Part shown: positions 1 to 14,028 of the stretch, one piece after another
Layout of the letters: each line of letters starts with the position of its first letter
Numbering within the stretch: position 1 is the stretch's first letter
NCBI GenBank assembly: GCA_015183035.1
Contig: JACZZP010000003.1
Span: forward strand, 2,108,001 to 2,172,000
Direction of reading: 5' to 3'
Source of the DNA: Meloidogyne chitwoodi
Lineage: Eukaryota; Nematoda; Chromadorea; Rhabditida; Meloidogynidae
Length of the DNA: 64,000 nucleotides
Notes under the pieces: model-generated
What the model saw: the letters and a program-made list of their open reading frames with translations, nothing else
What the model was told of the DNA's origin: nothing
Database searches by the model: none
Translations under genes and position numbers: made by a program

Positions 1-3000
1 GCAATAACTGCAGAAGCAATTGCTGAAGAAGAATTATTACCTCCACCTAAAGTAAATACTCCACTGTCAGATTGAGAGCCATTAACTGGAGTATTCTTTT
101 GAGGAACAATTTTAGTGTTATTTGGTAGACCATTAATAGCATGTTTCTTTCCATTAATTCTAAGAAGGTAATTAAATAAAAATAGATAAAAAAGGTAAAT
201 TTAATTTTAAGGTCCCAATCCTTTGCTTATTTAGAGAATTCCCTAAACGTTACTTTCCTATAATTGGACTTAAAATATATTTAATTAGATTTTAATTAAA
301 AAACAAATATCTGTGATTTGTTAAGAAATATGACTCTGACATGAGGGTGATTAGGAATTAAAAGAGAAAAAATACCTTAATTTTTATTTATTAAATTATT
401 AATTTACCTATCCACAACTGCCCCATTCAAATTAATTCTTTTCATTGCTGCTTTAGCTGTTGAAGAACCTCTACTTCTTAATTGAGAATTTGCTGCTTTT
501 CGTAAACGTAGTCTTGTGCAAATTAAAACAGTCAAAATTGTGCAACTAATTATACAAACACTAATAATAACAAAAGTAAGCATCCAGAAAGAATTTGAAG
601 AAGAATAGTCTTCAACTAAATAAAATTAATTTTCTTAAATTTAAATAAATAAAATATTAATAAAATTGGGAAAAAAAAAATAAATGTCCACTTTATTTTC
701 AATTTCCCAAGGGATTGGTGTCATCATCCCCTCCCACTTCTTTTTGGTCTTTTTTCTTTTTTATATTTTATTTTCTCCTCCAATTTGCACAAAATTGCAA
801 AAATGAAGAAAGAGAAAATGTGTAAATAATATATTAGAGTTAAAAATATTTTCTGGAACAGATGGCCGTTGGAGAGAAAATGACCTCCAACAAAATAAAC
901 ATTAAAAGAAGAAAATAAAAGAAAAACAAAAAATTTATTTTTTTTAATTTTTAAAAAATTAAAAATATTTACCAAAAATTTTCAAAGCAGAAGAACAATG
1001 GTTAATATTGTCAATATTACAGTAACGAACTTTGAAACGTTCTGATGGCATTATATCAGAAAAAGAACCATCAGAATCAGTTAAAGGGAAGCAACTTGAA
1101 AATAAAAATTTTATTCAATTCTGGTTTTAAAATTTAACTTATGTTAGAAAATTCTGATTTTTCAGAATTTTAAAATATTATAGCTTCAACTCAGAATTCT
1201 GATTTTTTAAAATTCTGGTTTATAAAATTCTGGTTTATAAAATTCTAATTTGCCAGAATTCTGATTTTTTAGAAATTCTGATTTTTCAGAATTTTTATTT
1301 TTATAACAAAAATCAGAATTCTGATTTAACAATATTCTGATTTTCATCTAAAACTCACTTAACAGTCCTCATCTGTCCATCCTCACTTGACGCAGCATAG
1401 ACCAAAACACAGTGTGCAGCAGAATATTTAAGTGGTTGTATAACAAGTTTTCTTTCTTTAATTAAATAAACAACACTTTCAGGTGCTTGTATATCACCCC
1501 CACTTTCATTAATATCTTCACTACTTGCAGTACTTATAGCTGTCCAATCTGATGCTCCACGGGAATTCCTAGCCCTTACACGATACCAAACACTTGAAGA
1601 AGGTCTTAGTTTTGTTACATTATAAATTAGCAAATTTTCAATTTGAGCAGAGTCATCACTCTAAAATTTAAAAAATTAAATTTAAAAATTTATTTAAAAA
1701 ATACAGCAAATAAAGATATTGTTGTCCAATTCCCAGATCCAAAAATAATATGTTCAGGTTCATTTTCACTTTCTGGCCGACCAGTAAATGGATCTATAGC
1801 ACGAAGTTCTAATTCTAAAGTTTGTCTCTCACCACCATCAAATCCTGGACGCCAACCAAGTAAAAGCCAATCTGTTCCAGATTGGAGTTGTTTTGCTAAG
1901 ATAGGTGTTTGTGGGAGACCTAAAAGAATATTTATATAAATTCAAAAATAAATAAAAAGAATAAGGGCAAATAAAAACAATTAGATCTACACATATCAAA
2001 TGTTCCTTAAAGTGGTTATACTAACTTTTCATTAATATTAATTTTTTTTATTATTTTAGGAGGTTTATGTAAACCTCCCGGCCCAAAAATTACCTAAAAA
2101 ATTTTTATCTATAATACTCATCTATTTTTTAATTTTATTTATTAAGAAAAAAATTTGTAATTTTATTATTAAGTAAATTTACATATTTAAATATTTTTTT
2201 ATTTTTAGTTGGAAATTTGTTTAAAGGATAATTTTATTTTTTATTAAAAATTCAGCTAAAAATATCAAAAAAATATTTTTAAAAAGGTAAATCATCTTTT
2301 CATTAATATTTGAAGAAAATATATTTGAAAAAATCACCTTTAGGTTGAAATCGAATTTCCACAGCGCTTTTCTTTCTTCCAGCTCCATTACTAGCTACAC
2401 AAACAAATATACCAAGATCACGTTCTTCGACCTTGTCTAATTCAAGAATTGATTCATATTCATCGATAGAACCTTTAAAAAAAGAGAAACATAAAAATTA
2501 TAATTAATATTTTTAATAAATAAATATATTTATTAATTATTTAATTAATTGGTTAAATTATTTTTATTCAAAATGGTATAATATAAATACAGATTCCTCC
2601 CTTTATAAGGACACTTGTAAATACAAGTGTTGGTAAATTCAAAATAGAGGAATACAACAAACAAGTTTCACTATTCTTCTATCAGAATATCCTAGGGGTG
2701 TCCTTATAACGGGAGTCAACTAAAAATAAAACTAACCAGGAATATTATTTAAGCTAAATTTGTAACGATTTTGTTGTTCTATACCACGTTTTAAAATTGC
2801 ACTATTTCCACTCGCAATTTCAACCCCATCACGTGTCCAAATGATTCGAGGCTCAGGTCTAGCTGAGACACGACAAATTATTTTTGCCTAAAAATATTCA
2901 AAATGTCCAAATTTCAATTTCTTTTATTACCTTTTCTCCAAAATCAGCTGCTGCCAATGCCATACCTTCACTTAATCTTTGATTTAATATTATTGGTTCA

Positions 3001-6000
3001 TGTACAACACTTATAGCCATAATTGAAGAAACAGGCTCAGCAGTAGGTGAATTCTCTGCAACACAAGCATAATTTCCTTTATCTGTCCAACTTGTTGGGT
3101 GTACAAGTTGTAATGAATTACGAACAGTTACAGGACAAGGTTCTCTTTGTTGGTTACATCTATATATATTTAAAGGAGAAAATAAAATATATTTTAAAAA
3201 ATAAATTAAAATACAAATAAATTAGCTGTACAGTTGTTGGTTGACTCCCCCGTTATAAGTGTAAGGACAAGGGCCGGACCTAGAGAAAATTTATTTCCAA
3301 TGTATTCATCTACTAGTTGCTATGGTTTTTAAATGGAAAAAGCTCTGATTTAGACCAGTCAATGGATGGTGTCCTTATAACCGTTGTCTCTATATGTCCT
3401 TATAACGAGAGTCAACTTTATTTAGTCCTTTTCTTATTAATTTTTCAAATAATTAATTTTAAATATCCAAGATTAGCCAACTTCTTTCGATTCTCAAAAT
3501 TTAAATGTTCTTCTATTAAATACAAAAAACAAACCCTGCAATTGTAGCTTCTCGATGTTCTTCAACAGCCCAAAGTCTCGAAGAATCTAACGGCAAAGGT
3601 TGTCCATCTTTTAACCAAAAAATTCGTGGTCGAGGGAAGCCACGAGCTTCACATTCAATTTTAACATCAACAGAATTAGAAGACAATGTTCTTGTAGGGA
3701 GTAAAGGTCTGACAAGACGAGCAGGTTCAACAACCTATTTTTTAATATTAAATATATTTATTTTTAAAAAATTATTTTTGTGTTCAAATTATATTGAAAA
3801 ACAATTTCTAAATAAGGGAAAAAAATACTCAAAGTAAAAAAATAAAAATATTATTTTAAAATATTCCTCTCTTACCATAATACGTACACTGCTTTCCTCA
3901 GACTGTCCAATATCATTATAAGGCAAACATCTATATAATCCATTATCTCCCAATTTTGCCTCTGTTATTTTTAGCAAAGCTTTATTCCATTGTTGTTCTT
4001 TTCCAAATTGGTCGTTTTTCATTCCTGGACCTCCCCATTTAAACTTTGCTGGAGGATTGCCATTATCTCCATCTGTTGAACAACTCAAAATAATTGGTTC
4101 TCCAATATTTACAACCAAACGTTTAACAGATATTATGGCAGGGCCTGGACGTCTACGAACGTCAATAAATATTGAAGATGATCCCATTCGAATAGGTGAT
4201 GTTTCAGTAGAGGAAAGAGGTAAAGTGTTCCAAGAGGTACAAGTAAAATTGCCAAAATGAGCACTAAAACTTGGAACGAGAGGAAATTAAAAATTAATTT
4301 TAAATTAAAATATTCTAATTGAAAGGCACTCTCTAATAAAAGACATTATTTATTAGACAATAATCATTAAGACAAAATATCATTTTATTTAGAAAATATT
4401 TCCCAGATCTATTGGTTTCACAGCCCTAAAGTTAATTAGCTACCTAATTTTAATTTTGGATAATTTATTTATTTTTTGGATAATTTTTATTTATTTTTAA
4501 AATTCTTTAGTGTTCAAAAATATATAAAAATTCGAAATGTCAAAAACTCAAAATGCCAATAAACGAAAAACATTAAAATTGCCAAAAATAGCAACTCACC
4601 GATTTATTGAATCAATAACCAGTCTAGATCCATTCTGTTTAACACCACCAGGTCCAATCCAAGCAAAAGCCTCAACCCTTGGATTTGCATCAGTTTCACA
4701 ATCCAAAACTAAACGTTCACCCTCAACAGGGTTTTCTGTTCCAATTGCCAATTTAATTCGTACAGTAGGTCCATAAAGAACATTTAAACGTATTGTCCCT
4801 GTCCCTGTGTCAATCATATTTGTTGCTATACAACGAAATTCTCCTGAGTGTATTCTTTTCATTGAAAGGTGCCATTCCCTTGAGGGATGCTGTTCCCCCG
4901 TTGGAATGTGTGTCCACTGAAATTGTGTTGGTTGAGGATTAGCATCAGCTTTACAAATTAAAGGGACAATTTGTCCTTCTTCTACATTTAATTCAGAAGA
5001 GGGTAAAATACGAACATGTGGAGCATAGAGAACCTTTTTTAAAAAATAAATTAATTTTAAAATAAATTAATTTTAAAAAAATAAATTAATTTAAAAAAAA
5101 TAAAATTAATTTTAAAAAAAATAAAATTAATTTAAAAAAATAAAATTAATTTAAAAAAATAAAATTAATTTAAAAAAATAATTAATTTAAAAATTATTAA
5201 TTTTAAAAAATTAATAAAAATACATTTAATCGTTCTGTATTTATTTGCAATCGTTCACCTTCCTTCATTGCACGATTCCAAAGTTGACAAAGTAAATAAG
5301 CACCATTATGGTCACTTTTGACGTGCATTCTGTTTAATATTGAATTTTTAAATTAATTAATTTAAAAATTTAAAAAACTGACTGAAGTGTTGAAACACTC
5401 TTTCCAGAATTTGCTTCAGGTCTTTCCAAGTACCATCCTTCGGGTACACGTGTTTTATTGTCAAAAAGCCATTGAAAATGTGGAGAGGGATTTCCTCCTG
5501 TAGACTCACATTTAAATGTTGCCAAGTCTCCCTCTTTTATTGCATCAGTAGGCTGTGAGGTAATAAGAGGTGTTTGTGGAGGAACTAAAAATTAAATAAA
5601 TAATTATTTTAAATAAAAATAAAAATTGAATAATTTTGAAATAATTAAATTTTAAAATTTTAGACATTTTAAAATTAAATTTTGGTCATAATCATTTTAA
5701 TTTTTTATATATTTCATATAAAAATATAGTTTATAGGTAATTATTTTTATCACATTTCTTATTCTCCTTTTTTATCCAAACATATATAATAATTATTTTA
5801 AAATCCCTCTTTTTTATTCTTTATTTTAATAAATGCCGTTATATTTATATTACTTTTATTTTTGCCGAAGTTTTATTAAAAATAAATTATTTAAATATTC
5901 TCTACTATAGTAATTCTTTAGGTAAATATAAGAAGAAAATTGAGAGTATTTATTTATTTTATTTATTTATTTTTGTTTGAATTGTCTTTTTTTAAAGTCA

Positions 6001-9000
6001 ATTGGTGTTATTTTATTATTCTAATTTTTTGCCGACTTAATAAATTGCCTAAATAAATATATTTTTATTTTTTTAATTATAGAGGACTTTTTGTTTTAAT
6101 ATTAAGAGGCTCCTCGACGTTTCTCTTATACCTAGTCAAAGTTAAAGGTACTTTAAAAAAGGAAATTCTTATTAATTTTTGTTCTCTCAAATTTATCCTT
6201 TTCTTCTAATTTTAAATAATATTTTTTTGAAATTTGATCCAAACAGACTTTAAAAAACAAAAAAACATATAAAAATAAGCCTAAACATTTTTACAAATAT
6301 TTAGTCTTTTTAAATAAACTTGTTACAATTTATTTACAAAAAAGGAAGATAGAGGAAAATAAAATAAATAATAATTTTAATTTCCAATTTTACTTATTTT
6401 AAATTAATTAATTTTATTAAAAAAAATTAATTTTAAAAATTTATTCCCTTTTTAAATAAAAAATTGTAACTTTAAAAATAAATTTTATTTATTTATTATA
6501 ATATTATTTTATTATTATTTTATTTATTTATTATTATTTTATTTATTTATTTATTTATTATTATTATTATTTTTGTGCCATTAATTTATTTTTAAAATTT
6601 TCCCTCAAAACAACCAATTCATCAATGTATTTTTTTTATTTTTTTTTTTAAGAAAAAACAGCCTTGGATGGGGGTAGTTTAATATTTTAGTTTTCTCTAT
6701 AAATATATTTTTAAATAAATAAATAATATTTTTATTTTTTATGTGCTTTGATCTTATCTTTTTTTTATTTTTTTTCAAAATAAAATGATTAATGGATTTC
6801 TTAGATAATGAGAAAAGTGAAAGAAAATAATTAAATAATATCTTTTTTTTAAAAAAAAAAGAAATATTTATATATAATCTTTAATTTTTTTCATTAAATA
6901 ATTTAAAGGTACACAACAATTCTTTTAAATTATTTTTTTAATTTTTCCTTTAATTTTTGTTCAAAATTTGCTTAAATAGATTATTAATTCTTCTCAAAAA
7001 AATCTCTAAAAACTTATTTTTTAACTAAAAAAAATAAAAAAAATTCTTCTATCAAATAAAAGTGAAAATATTAAAAAAATATAACAGATGTTGCAAAGAA
7101 AAATATTAAATAAAAAAAAGAATAAAAATAACAGAGAACAGGTTTATAGTAAAATTCGCGCAATGGATAAAGAACACCTTTTTATTAAAAATAAAAAAAG
7201 ATTAAAAAATTGTTTCAAATATTTATTGCCTAAAGCAAAAATAATTATTATTACTTTCTTTTCTTAAAAAAAATATTTTTTTAGTTGTGCGAAATGTTCA
7301 AAATTTAAATATTTATTTTTTTCTAATTCTTTGATATATTTAATTAATTAATTTCAAAAAAAATATTTAACTTTAAAAAATTAAGTTTTGACTGGTTATT
7401 AACTATTAATTTATTTTTTTTTCTTTAAATATTATTTATTTTATTTAAATTTTTTAATTTATTAAAATCCATTTAAATAAGTTTTTTCTTTAAATTTATT
7501 TTTTTAGCTTTTTTCAATATTTTCTTTTTAATATTTTCAAATAATCATTGGGGCATGGTTCACTAAACATAATTTATTTAATAATAAGTGTGAAAGGTAA
7601 ATTAAAAAAAAAATAAATTTAAAAAAATGGATGAATGATTTTGAAAAAGAAGAATATTTTGATTGACTGATGACAGTCGCTGACCGGTTATTTATGAGAG
7701 AATATATTTTGACTGGTTATATTAAAAAGGACTTTGAAGATAGATAATTTAAAAATTTATTAAACAAGTAGATTAAAATTAAAAAAAAATTAAAATTAAA
7801 AGAAAAAGAAAAAGAAAAAACGATTTAAATAAAAGATTAAATATATAAAGGTTAATTCAGAGATTATTACTATTTACAAACAATGAAATAAACCAAGAAA
7901 CACATTTACTAGAATAATACCTTCTTATTTATTTAGACAAAAAAATATTTATTTTAGAGATATTAAACCAATATCCCTTACAAAAATAGTTAAATTATGA
8001 ACTTGAGGCACTAAATCAGTCTATAAATTAAACTTTAAATGCAATAATAAATGTGTTTTTTCATATTAAGCAAATTTTCGAAAAATTTTTTTTATTAATT
8101 TTAAATTTATTTTTTGGTAATTTTATTTAAAAAAAACTTTTTTAAGAATATAGTAAGCAAAATATTAAATTAAATTTTTTTAACATATATTCCCTCTCAT
8201 TGAAGCAATAAAAACTAAAATATAGGTATGTAAACATTTATTTAAATTTTGCTTAATATAAAAAAATACAATTATCTTTGCATTTAAGTTTTTGTAAAAA
8301 ATTTGATTTTGTTTGGTTATGCATGTTATTAATTCTTGTATAATTTGGATAGGGTATTTTTATATAAAATCCCTAAAGAAAATTAATTTTTTTTACATTT
8401 GATTGTGAAATTTTTAAAAATATTTTTTATTGTAATAATTTTGGGATGTTATATAATTTCCCATTAGTCTTTTAATAATTTTAAAATTTAGTAATAAGAG
8501 AATTTAAATTTTCAAAATTATTATTTTTTTATTAAAAGTCATTTAAACAAAAAAAACCTAAATATAATTTTCAAAAATTTTTTTCAAATTCCACGCTAAT
8601 AGAGAAAATACCCATTTTTAATTGTTTTTATTTTCCCAAACAACTAAAAAATTTTAAATAATTTTTTCTCAAATAAAAATTAAGAAATCCAATAAAAATT
8701 GTCTTTTTGTTTTATTCTTAAATGACCAAAAATTAATTTAAAAAAAAATCTTTTAAATTAAAAAAAATAAAAATAATTTGTGTTTGCGTAAAGACCAACA
8801 CATTTTATCTAATATTAAACTTTTGACCAAAAAAATTTTTTTTTAAAAATTAAAAAATAATTATTATATTTCCCTACCAAGTACAACAATTCTTGCAGGT
8901 TCACTTAACCATTGTGTTTGAGTACCAGAATCTACAAGTGTGCAAAAGAAACGACCATTATCACGTTCAAATTGAACACCTAATAAGCGAAGATTATAAG

Positions 9001-10052
9001 AGCCATCATTAACTACATTATCAAAAAGTTCATAGCCATCTGGGGCAGAGGGAGTATAAAGAAGAGCATTTCGAGATATTAATCTTAAAATAATTAAATT
9101 AAATTAATAAAAACACTAAATTAAAATTTACGCCCGTTATAAGGAACATTTCTTCAGGGTGTACTTATAACGAGATTTTTTAAAATTTAATTCTTTCTAA
9201 TTTAGTCCGCATTTTTACTTATTCCGAAATGTTCATTTTTAATTTTATAATTATCACAATCTCCCACTTATACCGACTTTATATTTTATTTTTTTAAAGT
9301 TTTTATTGAGGGGAATATATGTATGTAGAGGAAATGCTAAAAATTATAGAAAAATATTTAGCTAAAAAGAGAAAAAAATTTTTCTTTAATATACCTATAT
9401 ATTTTTAAACATTTTAAACCTTCTAAATTAAAATAAAATATTTTAAAATTATTTAAAAAATAATTACTTAGGTCTATCCCCAACAACTTTAGTCCATTCC
9501 AATTCATATCTACTTCTATCTCTAAATTGTTCAGCTACAGAACAATTAAGTAAAGGACCAGGCTCTCCTTCACGTGCTAAAAATGTTTCTTCTCCTGGTT
9601 CAATAATAAAAGGTCTAGAAGTTTGTAAAGGAAATGTTGCTGATTCTGAGCTTTGTTGTGAAGGAATAATTTCTTAAAATTAAATTTAAAAAAATAATAA
9701 TTAAATTAAAAAAAAAAGATTAATTTATTTAGATAAATATTTTATTTTAATTTATTTTTTTTAATACAGTCAAAATTTTTAAAAGTTTATTTAATAGTTA
9801 AATTTACAAATAGCTCATATTAGTATATTTTTGTTAATTTTTATAACAGAATTCGTATGTATTTTTTCTTTTCCCTAATTTTCAGAAAATAACTATCTTC
9901 TGGTTTTGATATAAATTCTGATTTTTTAAGAATTTTTTTGAGTATAAAAATAATATTTTTTAATTAATTAAATGTTTACCTTTAATACAATAAACAAAAC
10001 AAGTTGCAAATAATAATAAAATAAAAATTAATTTAATAAAATAATGCTGCAT
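1..10052 (-). CDS. syg-2: Nephrin/SYG-2-like immunoglobulin-superfamily adhesion receptor (3' end outside window)
   Basis: Exons on the minus strand: 10052-9980, 9672-9468, 9083-8878, 5584-5383, 5329-5224, 5033-4600, 4263-3876, 3734-3535, 3159-2931, 2887-2737, 2472-2338, 1919-1705, 1660-1359, 1094-973, 615-408 and 159 to beyond 1. Phases agree throughout, giving at least 1111 residues. The start gives a signal peptide (MQHYFIKLIFILLLFATCFV). Seven Ig domains follow, with cysteine pairs at about 68/140, 187/243, 291/332, 376/417, 470/521, 566/637 and 686/756. Most have the core Trp (84, 200, 304, 389, 485, 578, 698). One fibronectin III domain spans about 778-880, a helix at 999-1023 crosses the membrane, and a Lys/Arg/Ser-rich tail follows. 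Many Ig domains plus FN3, TM and tail is the nephrin/SYG-2/Hibris plan. In C. elegans SYG-2 is the synapse-placing partner of SYG-1. Orthology is inferred from architecture; another long IgSF receptor is possible. The third intron is 3.3 kb. Confidence 0.8.
1089..1350. repeat. Degenerate AATTCTGATTTTT repeat cluster in an intron
   Basis: The intron between exons 13 and 14 of the nephrin-like gene holds many copies of AATTCTGATTTTT or AATTCTGGTTT and their complements, so it is rich in small hairpins. Related words recur near 9850-9930 and in the MLT-10-like gene near 32.3-32.5 kb. Confidence 0.6.
2059..2180 (+). repeat. Palindromic dispersed repeat, copy 1
   Basis: A near-perfect palindrome, GGAGGTTTATGTAAACCTCC (2059-2078), is followed by CGGCCCAAAAATTA and, about 110 bases on, by ATTAAGTAAATTTA. 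The same order of parts is found at 10707 and 19563. This copy lies in the intron between exons 11 and 12 of the nephrin-like gene. Confidence 0.6.
2592..2720. mobile_element. 129-bp MITE, TTATAAGGACAC type
   Basis: The ends are imperfect inverted repeats: the left begins GATTCCTCCCTTTATAAGG and the right, read in reverse, begins GTTGACTCCCGTTATAAGG, both going on to ACAC. It lies in the intron between exons 10 and 11 of the nephrin-like gene. There is no coding capacity. Confidence 0.65.
3240..3416. mobile_element. 177-bp MITE, TTATAAGGACAC type
   Basis: The left end GTTGACTCCCCCGTTATAAG and the right end (reverse) GTTGACTCTCGTTATAAGGA match each other and the element at 2592-2720. It lies in the intron between exons 8 and 9 of the nephrin-like gene. 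An apparent ORF over it is a by-product. Confidence 0.65.
5036..5221. repeat. AT-only minisatellite in an intron
   Basis: About nine irregular units of roughly 18-21 bases built from TAAAATTAATTTTAAAAAA fill almost the whole intron between exons 5 and 6 of the nephrin-like gene. Unit length drifts through A-run changes. Confidence 0.7.
5585..8877 (-). other. Large intron 3 of the nephrin-like gene
   Basis: This 3.3-kb AT-rich intron separates Ig domain 1 from Ig domain 2, while the other introns are mostly under 350 bases. It holds ATTT/ATT microsatellite around 6480-6575 and no exon, tRNA or inverted-repeat element that I can support. Long early introns often carry enhancers, but nothing in the sequence proves that here. 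Confidence 0.6.
9130..9173. mobile_element. Decayed short copy of the TTATAAGGACAC MITE
   Basis: CCCGTTATAAGGAACA and GTGTACTTATAACGAG face each other within 44 bases and match the inner parts of the terminal repeats at 2592-2720 and 3240-3416. This is a third copy within the same gene (the intron between exons 2 and 3), reduced almost to its two ends. Confidence 0.45.
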
Positions 10053-10706
10053 TTATATATTGAATAAATTAAAAATATATTAATTTTTCTTTTTCTCAAA
10101 TATTTTAATTTATTTAAAATACTAATTGTTGTTAGTAGTAGCCAAAAAGAATAATAAAGAATAAAATGAAAAATCAAAAAAGCCGAAAGATTTTTTTTAT
10201 GAAAGACTTTTCTTTTTAATTCTAAAAATAAAATTAAAATAAATATATTTAAATATATATCTTTTCTTATTTTATAAAAAATAAAGAAAATAAAAAGAGG
10301 TACAAATTAATACAAAAATTACTCTATTATATTCAAATTTTTTTTTATTAAAAACAAAAAATAGTAAAACATATAAAAGTGGTTAAAAATAAAAAATAAA
10401 TAAAAAAAAAAGAAAATAATCAACGATTTAAAAAATAATAAGGCAATATTTGTGGACATTATATTGACCATCATTGGCGGCACTATAAAAGTATTTTTAT
10501 AATTTTTAGAGGAAAGAGATAAAGGGAAAGAAAATTTTATTTAATATACTTTATGAACGCATAAAAAGGGTTAAAAAAGGAATAAATGATTAAAAATTAA
10601 TATTTCTTGAGAAAATAAAAAATTTTTTAAATAATCACAAATTCGAAGAATTATTTTGTTAAGAAATTTATTTATTTATTTAATAATTATTTAACTTTAA
10701 CTTTAA

Positions 10707-10840
10707 GGGAGGTATGTGCAAACCTCCCGGCCCAAAAATTTAAAACTATCTTTTATCCTTCTAATAAATATGTAACTTTTATTATTATTTAAATAAAAAA
10801 CAAAATGAGATTTTATATATTAAGTAATTATTATAGCTTG
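10707..10840 (+). repeat. Palindromic dispersed repeat, copy 2
   Basis: GGGAGGT and ACCTCCC form a hairpin at 10707-10728, followed by CGGCCCAAAAATT and, some 110 bases on, TATATTAAGTAA. The order of parts matches the copies at 2059 and 19563, and all three lie in the same orientation. Confidence 0.6.
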
Positions 10841-13714
10841 TAAAATATAAAAAAACACGAATAAAGTTTTTTTAAGCTAATTTAACGAATTCCAAAATAA
10901 ATTTTTATTAAAAATTGACAAAAGGGTAAAATACGAAAAAATGTCAAAAAGGTAAAAATTGAGTGAAAAACACAAAAATGGTATTTATTTAATTTTGTGG
11001 CGGTCATTTTAAGGTAAAAAGAGAAAGAAAAAAAGAGAGTGAACAAACATTAAAAAGAGTGAAGGGGATAATGAAGGGGCGGATCTAATAATCTGAATAA
11101 AATTGAGGAGAATATAAAAGGTGAGATTATTAATTTTTTTTCAAGTTCACAGTAAATTAATTTATTCTAAATTTAATTTTAATTTTAAATTTAATTTTAG
11201 ATTTTTTAGCAATTTAATAAATTAATTCTACATATTTTTTTATAATTTCTCAAGAGGATATTTACACCAAAAAATTAAAATTTTTGGAGATGAATGTTTT
11301 TTTCTAAGTTTTTATTTTGTAAATATAAACTTTTAAATTTTTAAAATAAAAAAAAAATATGAAGAAAAAATAAAAAAAAAAATATTTGGGAGTTAGTGTT
11401 GGAAGGTTATAAGCCTTTATTTTGTTGAATACTTTAAAATGACTATAAAATTTTACAAAAAAATCTATTTTTTTTTTATAATATTTTATTTTACAAAATT
11501 ATATAATTAGCCAAATAAAAAAATAAATAATTAATTTTCGTTTATATAAAAATTTATTAAAAGTATAAAATATTATTATCTATTTTTAAAAAATATTATA
11601 AAAATTAATTTCTAGCAAAAAAAAAATAAACTTTGGGGTAAATTGCGAGAGGACATTATTGGTCAATTAGAAGAAGAAAAAAAAAGTTTTATTTTTAGAT
11701 TAAATAAAGCAACTATCTAATTTATTTATTTACTCCCATTTTGCTTAAAACAATTACCTTAAAATTGCTTTAAGCTAAAATAGATAAAAATAAATAATTA
11801 AAAATAAAGTTAATTTTTAGGGTAATCGGTCATATATTTTATTAGATTAATCTTAAAATAATCTAAGAAAAGTTTTTTTATTTTTTTTAGACAGAACAAT
11901 GTTCACATAAAAAAATATATGGTAAAATTGATAAAAATTATTCTTAAAAATTTTTTTATCGTATCTTTGTGAATATCCAAAATCAGAGGATTTTAAAAAT
12001 AAAAATAAAAAATTAAATTAATTAATTTAAAAATTCCAAAGTATCTAAAAAAGGCCTAATAAGTTCGTAGAGAATTAGAGAAGAGATTTATACCTAAATT
12101 AAATTTTAAATTATTTAATTTAAATCTTTAAGATTAATATTAATTTCTATTTAAATTTGAATTAATTTAAAATATAAAATAAAATTTTAAATTTAATTAT
12201 CAAATTAAAAATAATATTAAAATAAAATAACCTAAATAATTAAAAAAGAAAAGAAACTTTTTTCAAAATATAGGTAATAAATAATAATATTTTTTCTCTT
12301 CTTAAAAATAGTCATCTAATAATAAAATGCTCGTAAAAGTGCGAAAATGATATAAATATATGGACAATAAAAATGCCGAAAGTTTTGAACGGAAATTAAT
12401 GAAAATAATAATAATATATTTATTTTTAAATAAAAAGAAATATTATTATTAAGTGTCTTTAATATAATAAAAAGAGAAAACTATAAAAATTAAAAAGATC
12501 AAAGAAATAAATCTAAAAAATATTTTTTAGATTTATTAAAAATAAATATTAGAGAAATAAAAACAATAAATTGTAAAAAATAATGATAAATTAAGTTTTA
12601 ATTTTTAAAAGTATTTTAAGTGCCATTATAACATTTTTGAATATTAAAAATGGCAAAAAAATATTAATTTTTATTTATTATTTTTTAAGAAACTTATTTT
12701 TAAAAAATTTCTTATTTTCGAAAGAATAGAAAATTTAAAGAATTTTTGAATTTTAAATAAAAATGAGAATATATCCCTTTATTTATACCTCACATTTTTA
12801 AAGGTTAATAAATGCTTTAAAATATAGTAATTAAATAATAATTAATAAATAGGTTGGAAAAGTTTTAAAAATAGAACAGAGAGAATTAAATTAAGCAGAA
12901 AAATGAAATTGATCAGAAAATAATGATAAGAAGAATAATTAAATTAAAAAATAAATAAAATGTAAAATGGTGTTATTCAAAAAAATTTTTTTTTGAATTT
13001 TAAATAAACTCTGACACCTCTAATTTTTTTAATATCCAAAAAAATATTTTTTTTTTATTTTAATTAAATGAAAAGTTAATCGGCGGCGCATATTTGGACG
13101 AGAATTTTAATTTAATTTTTTCCCTTCTATTTTTTAAAATATTATTTTACTAAAATTTAATTTTAGTAAAACAAAATTAAGCAATTCAACTGCTCATTTA
13201 AATTTTAAAAATAAAAACAAATTTTACAAAACTAGTAATTCTTTCTTTAATTAATTTTAATTAATTAAAAACAGCATGATATATATGCAACTTTTTAATA
13301 AAATTAAAAAGAAAAGAAGAGAGATGAACAAATAAATAAAGAAGATAAATAAATAAAAGAATAATCAAATAGCAATAAATAGAAGAAAAGAAAAGAAAGA
13401 AATTAACACCGGTCATTCAATCATTTAATTTATTTTTTCTCTTCTGCTTCATTTAAAGCACAACAAACACAAAAACAACAAAAACGGTGTGCTGGCAAAT
13501 AGAAATTAAATATATTTATTTTATTTTTATAAATAGTCAGCCGGATTGAAATATATATTATTACATTTTATTTTAATGAAAAAAGAGTAGAGATCGAAAC
13601 TTTTTGATAAATTGCGCAAATATGAGAGTTTTTGCCCATATATTCGCAAATTACGTTGGCCTTTTAATTGCTGTTTTATGTTGAAGTTTTGAAACTTTAA
13701 AAAAATATTTTTAT

Positions 13715-13805
13715 TTTAAATTTTGAGTGTATTGTTCCTTGAGCAATTTGCCATTTGACCATTTTTTACTTTAAAAAATGAATAAATAAAAAATAAAGAC
13801 ATTTA
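13715..13805 (+). repeat. Local direct repeat, copy A
   Basis: The segment containing TTCCTTGAGCAATTTGCCAT, followed by TTGACCA and AATAAAGA, recurs about 815 bases downstream at 14530-14615 with small differences. Same orientation; function unknown. Confidence 0.55.
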
Positions 13806-14028
13806 AGGAAGAATATGAAGATAAAAAAGAGAGGTAATAATTTTGGGGATTTGAAAATTAAAAAAGAAAAATTAAATGAGAAACTTCTCTGTTATAATAA
13901 ATCTTCAATTCCTCGCGAATATATGGCATATTCAGTTTAAAAACGTGTAAAGTCAGCAGAAATAAATAAATATATTTAAGTAAAAAGAAGAAGACTTTTA
14001 TATAATCTAAAAAGCAGAAGAGTTAAAA

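Larger units (their letters stand above)
10053..14028. other. Gene-free AT-rich region upstream of the nephrin-like gene
   Basis: I see no coding exon here. It presumably includes the promoter of the nephrin-like gene just above 10052, but no clear core element or spliced-leader acceptor could be picked out of the AT-rich background. It contains the palindromic repeat copy at 10707 and a small imperfect hairpin at about 13610-13660. Confidence 0.55.

Noticed and set aside
4057..4776. Plus-strand ORFs opposite the nephrin-like exons
   Set aside because: They are antisense shadows of Ig-domain exons, whose minus-strand reading carries the domain motifs and splice phases.
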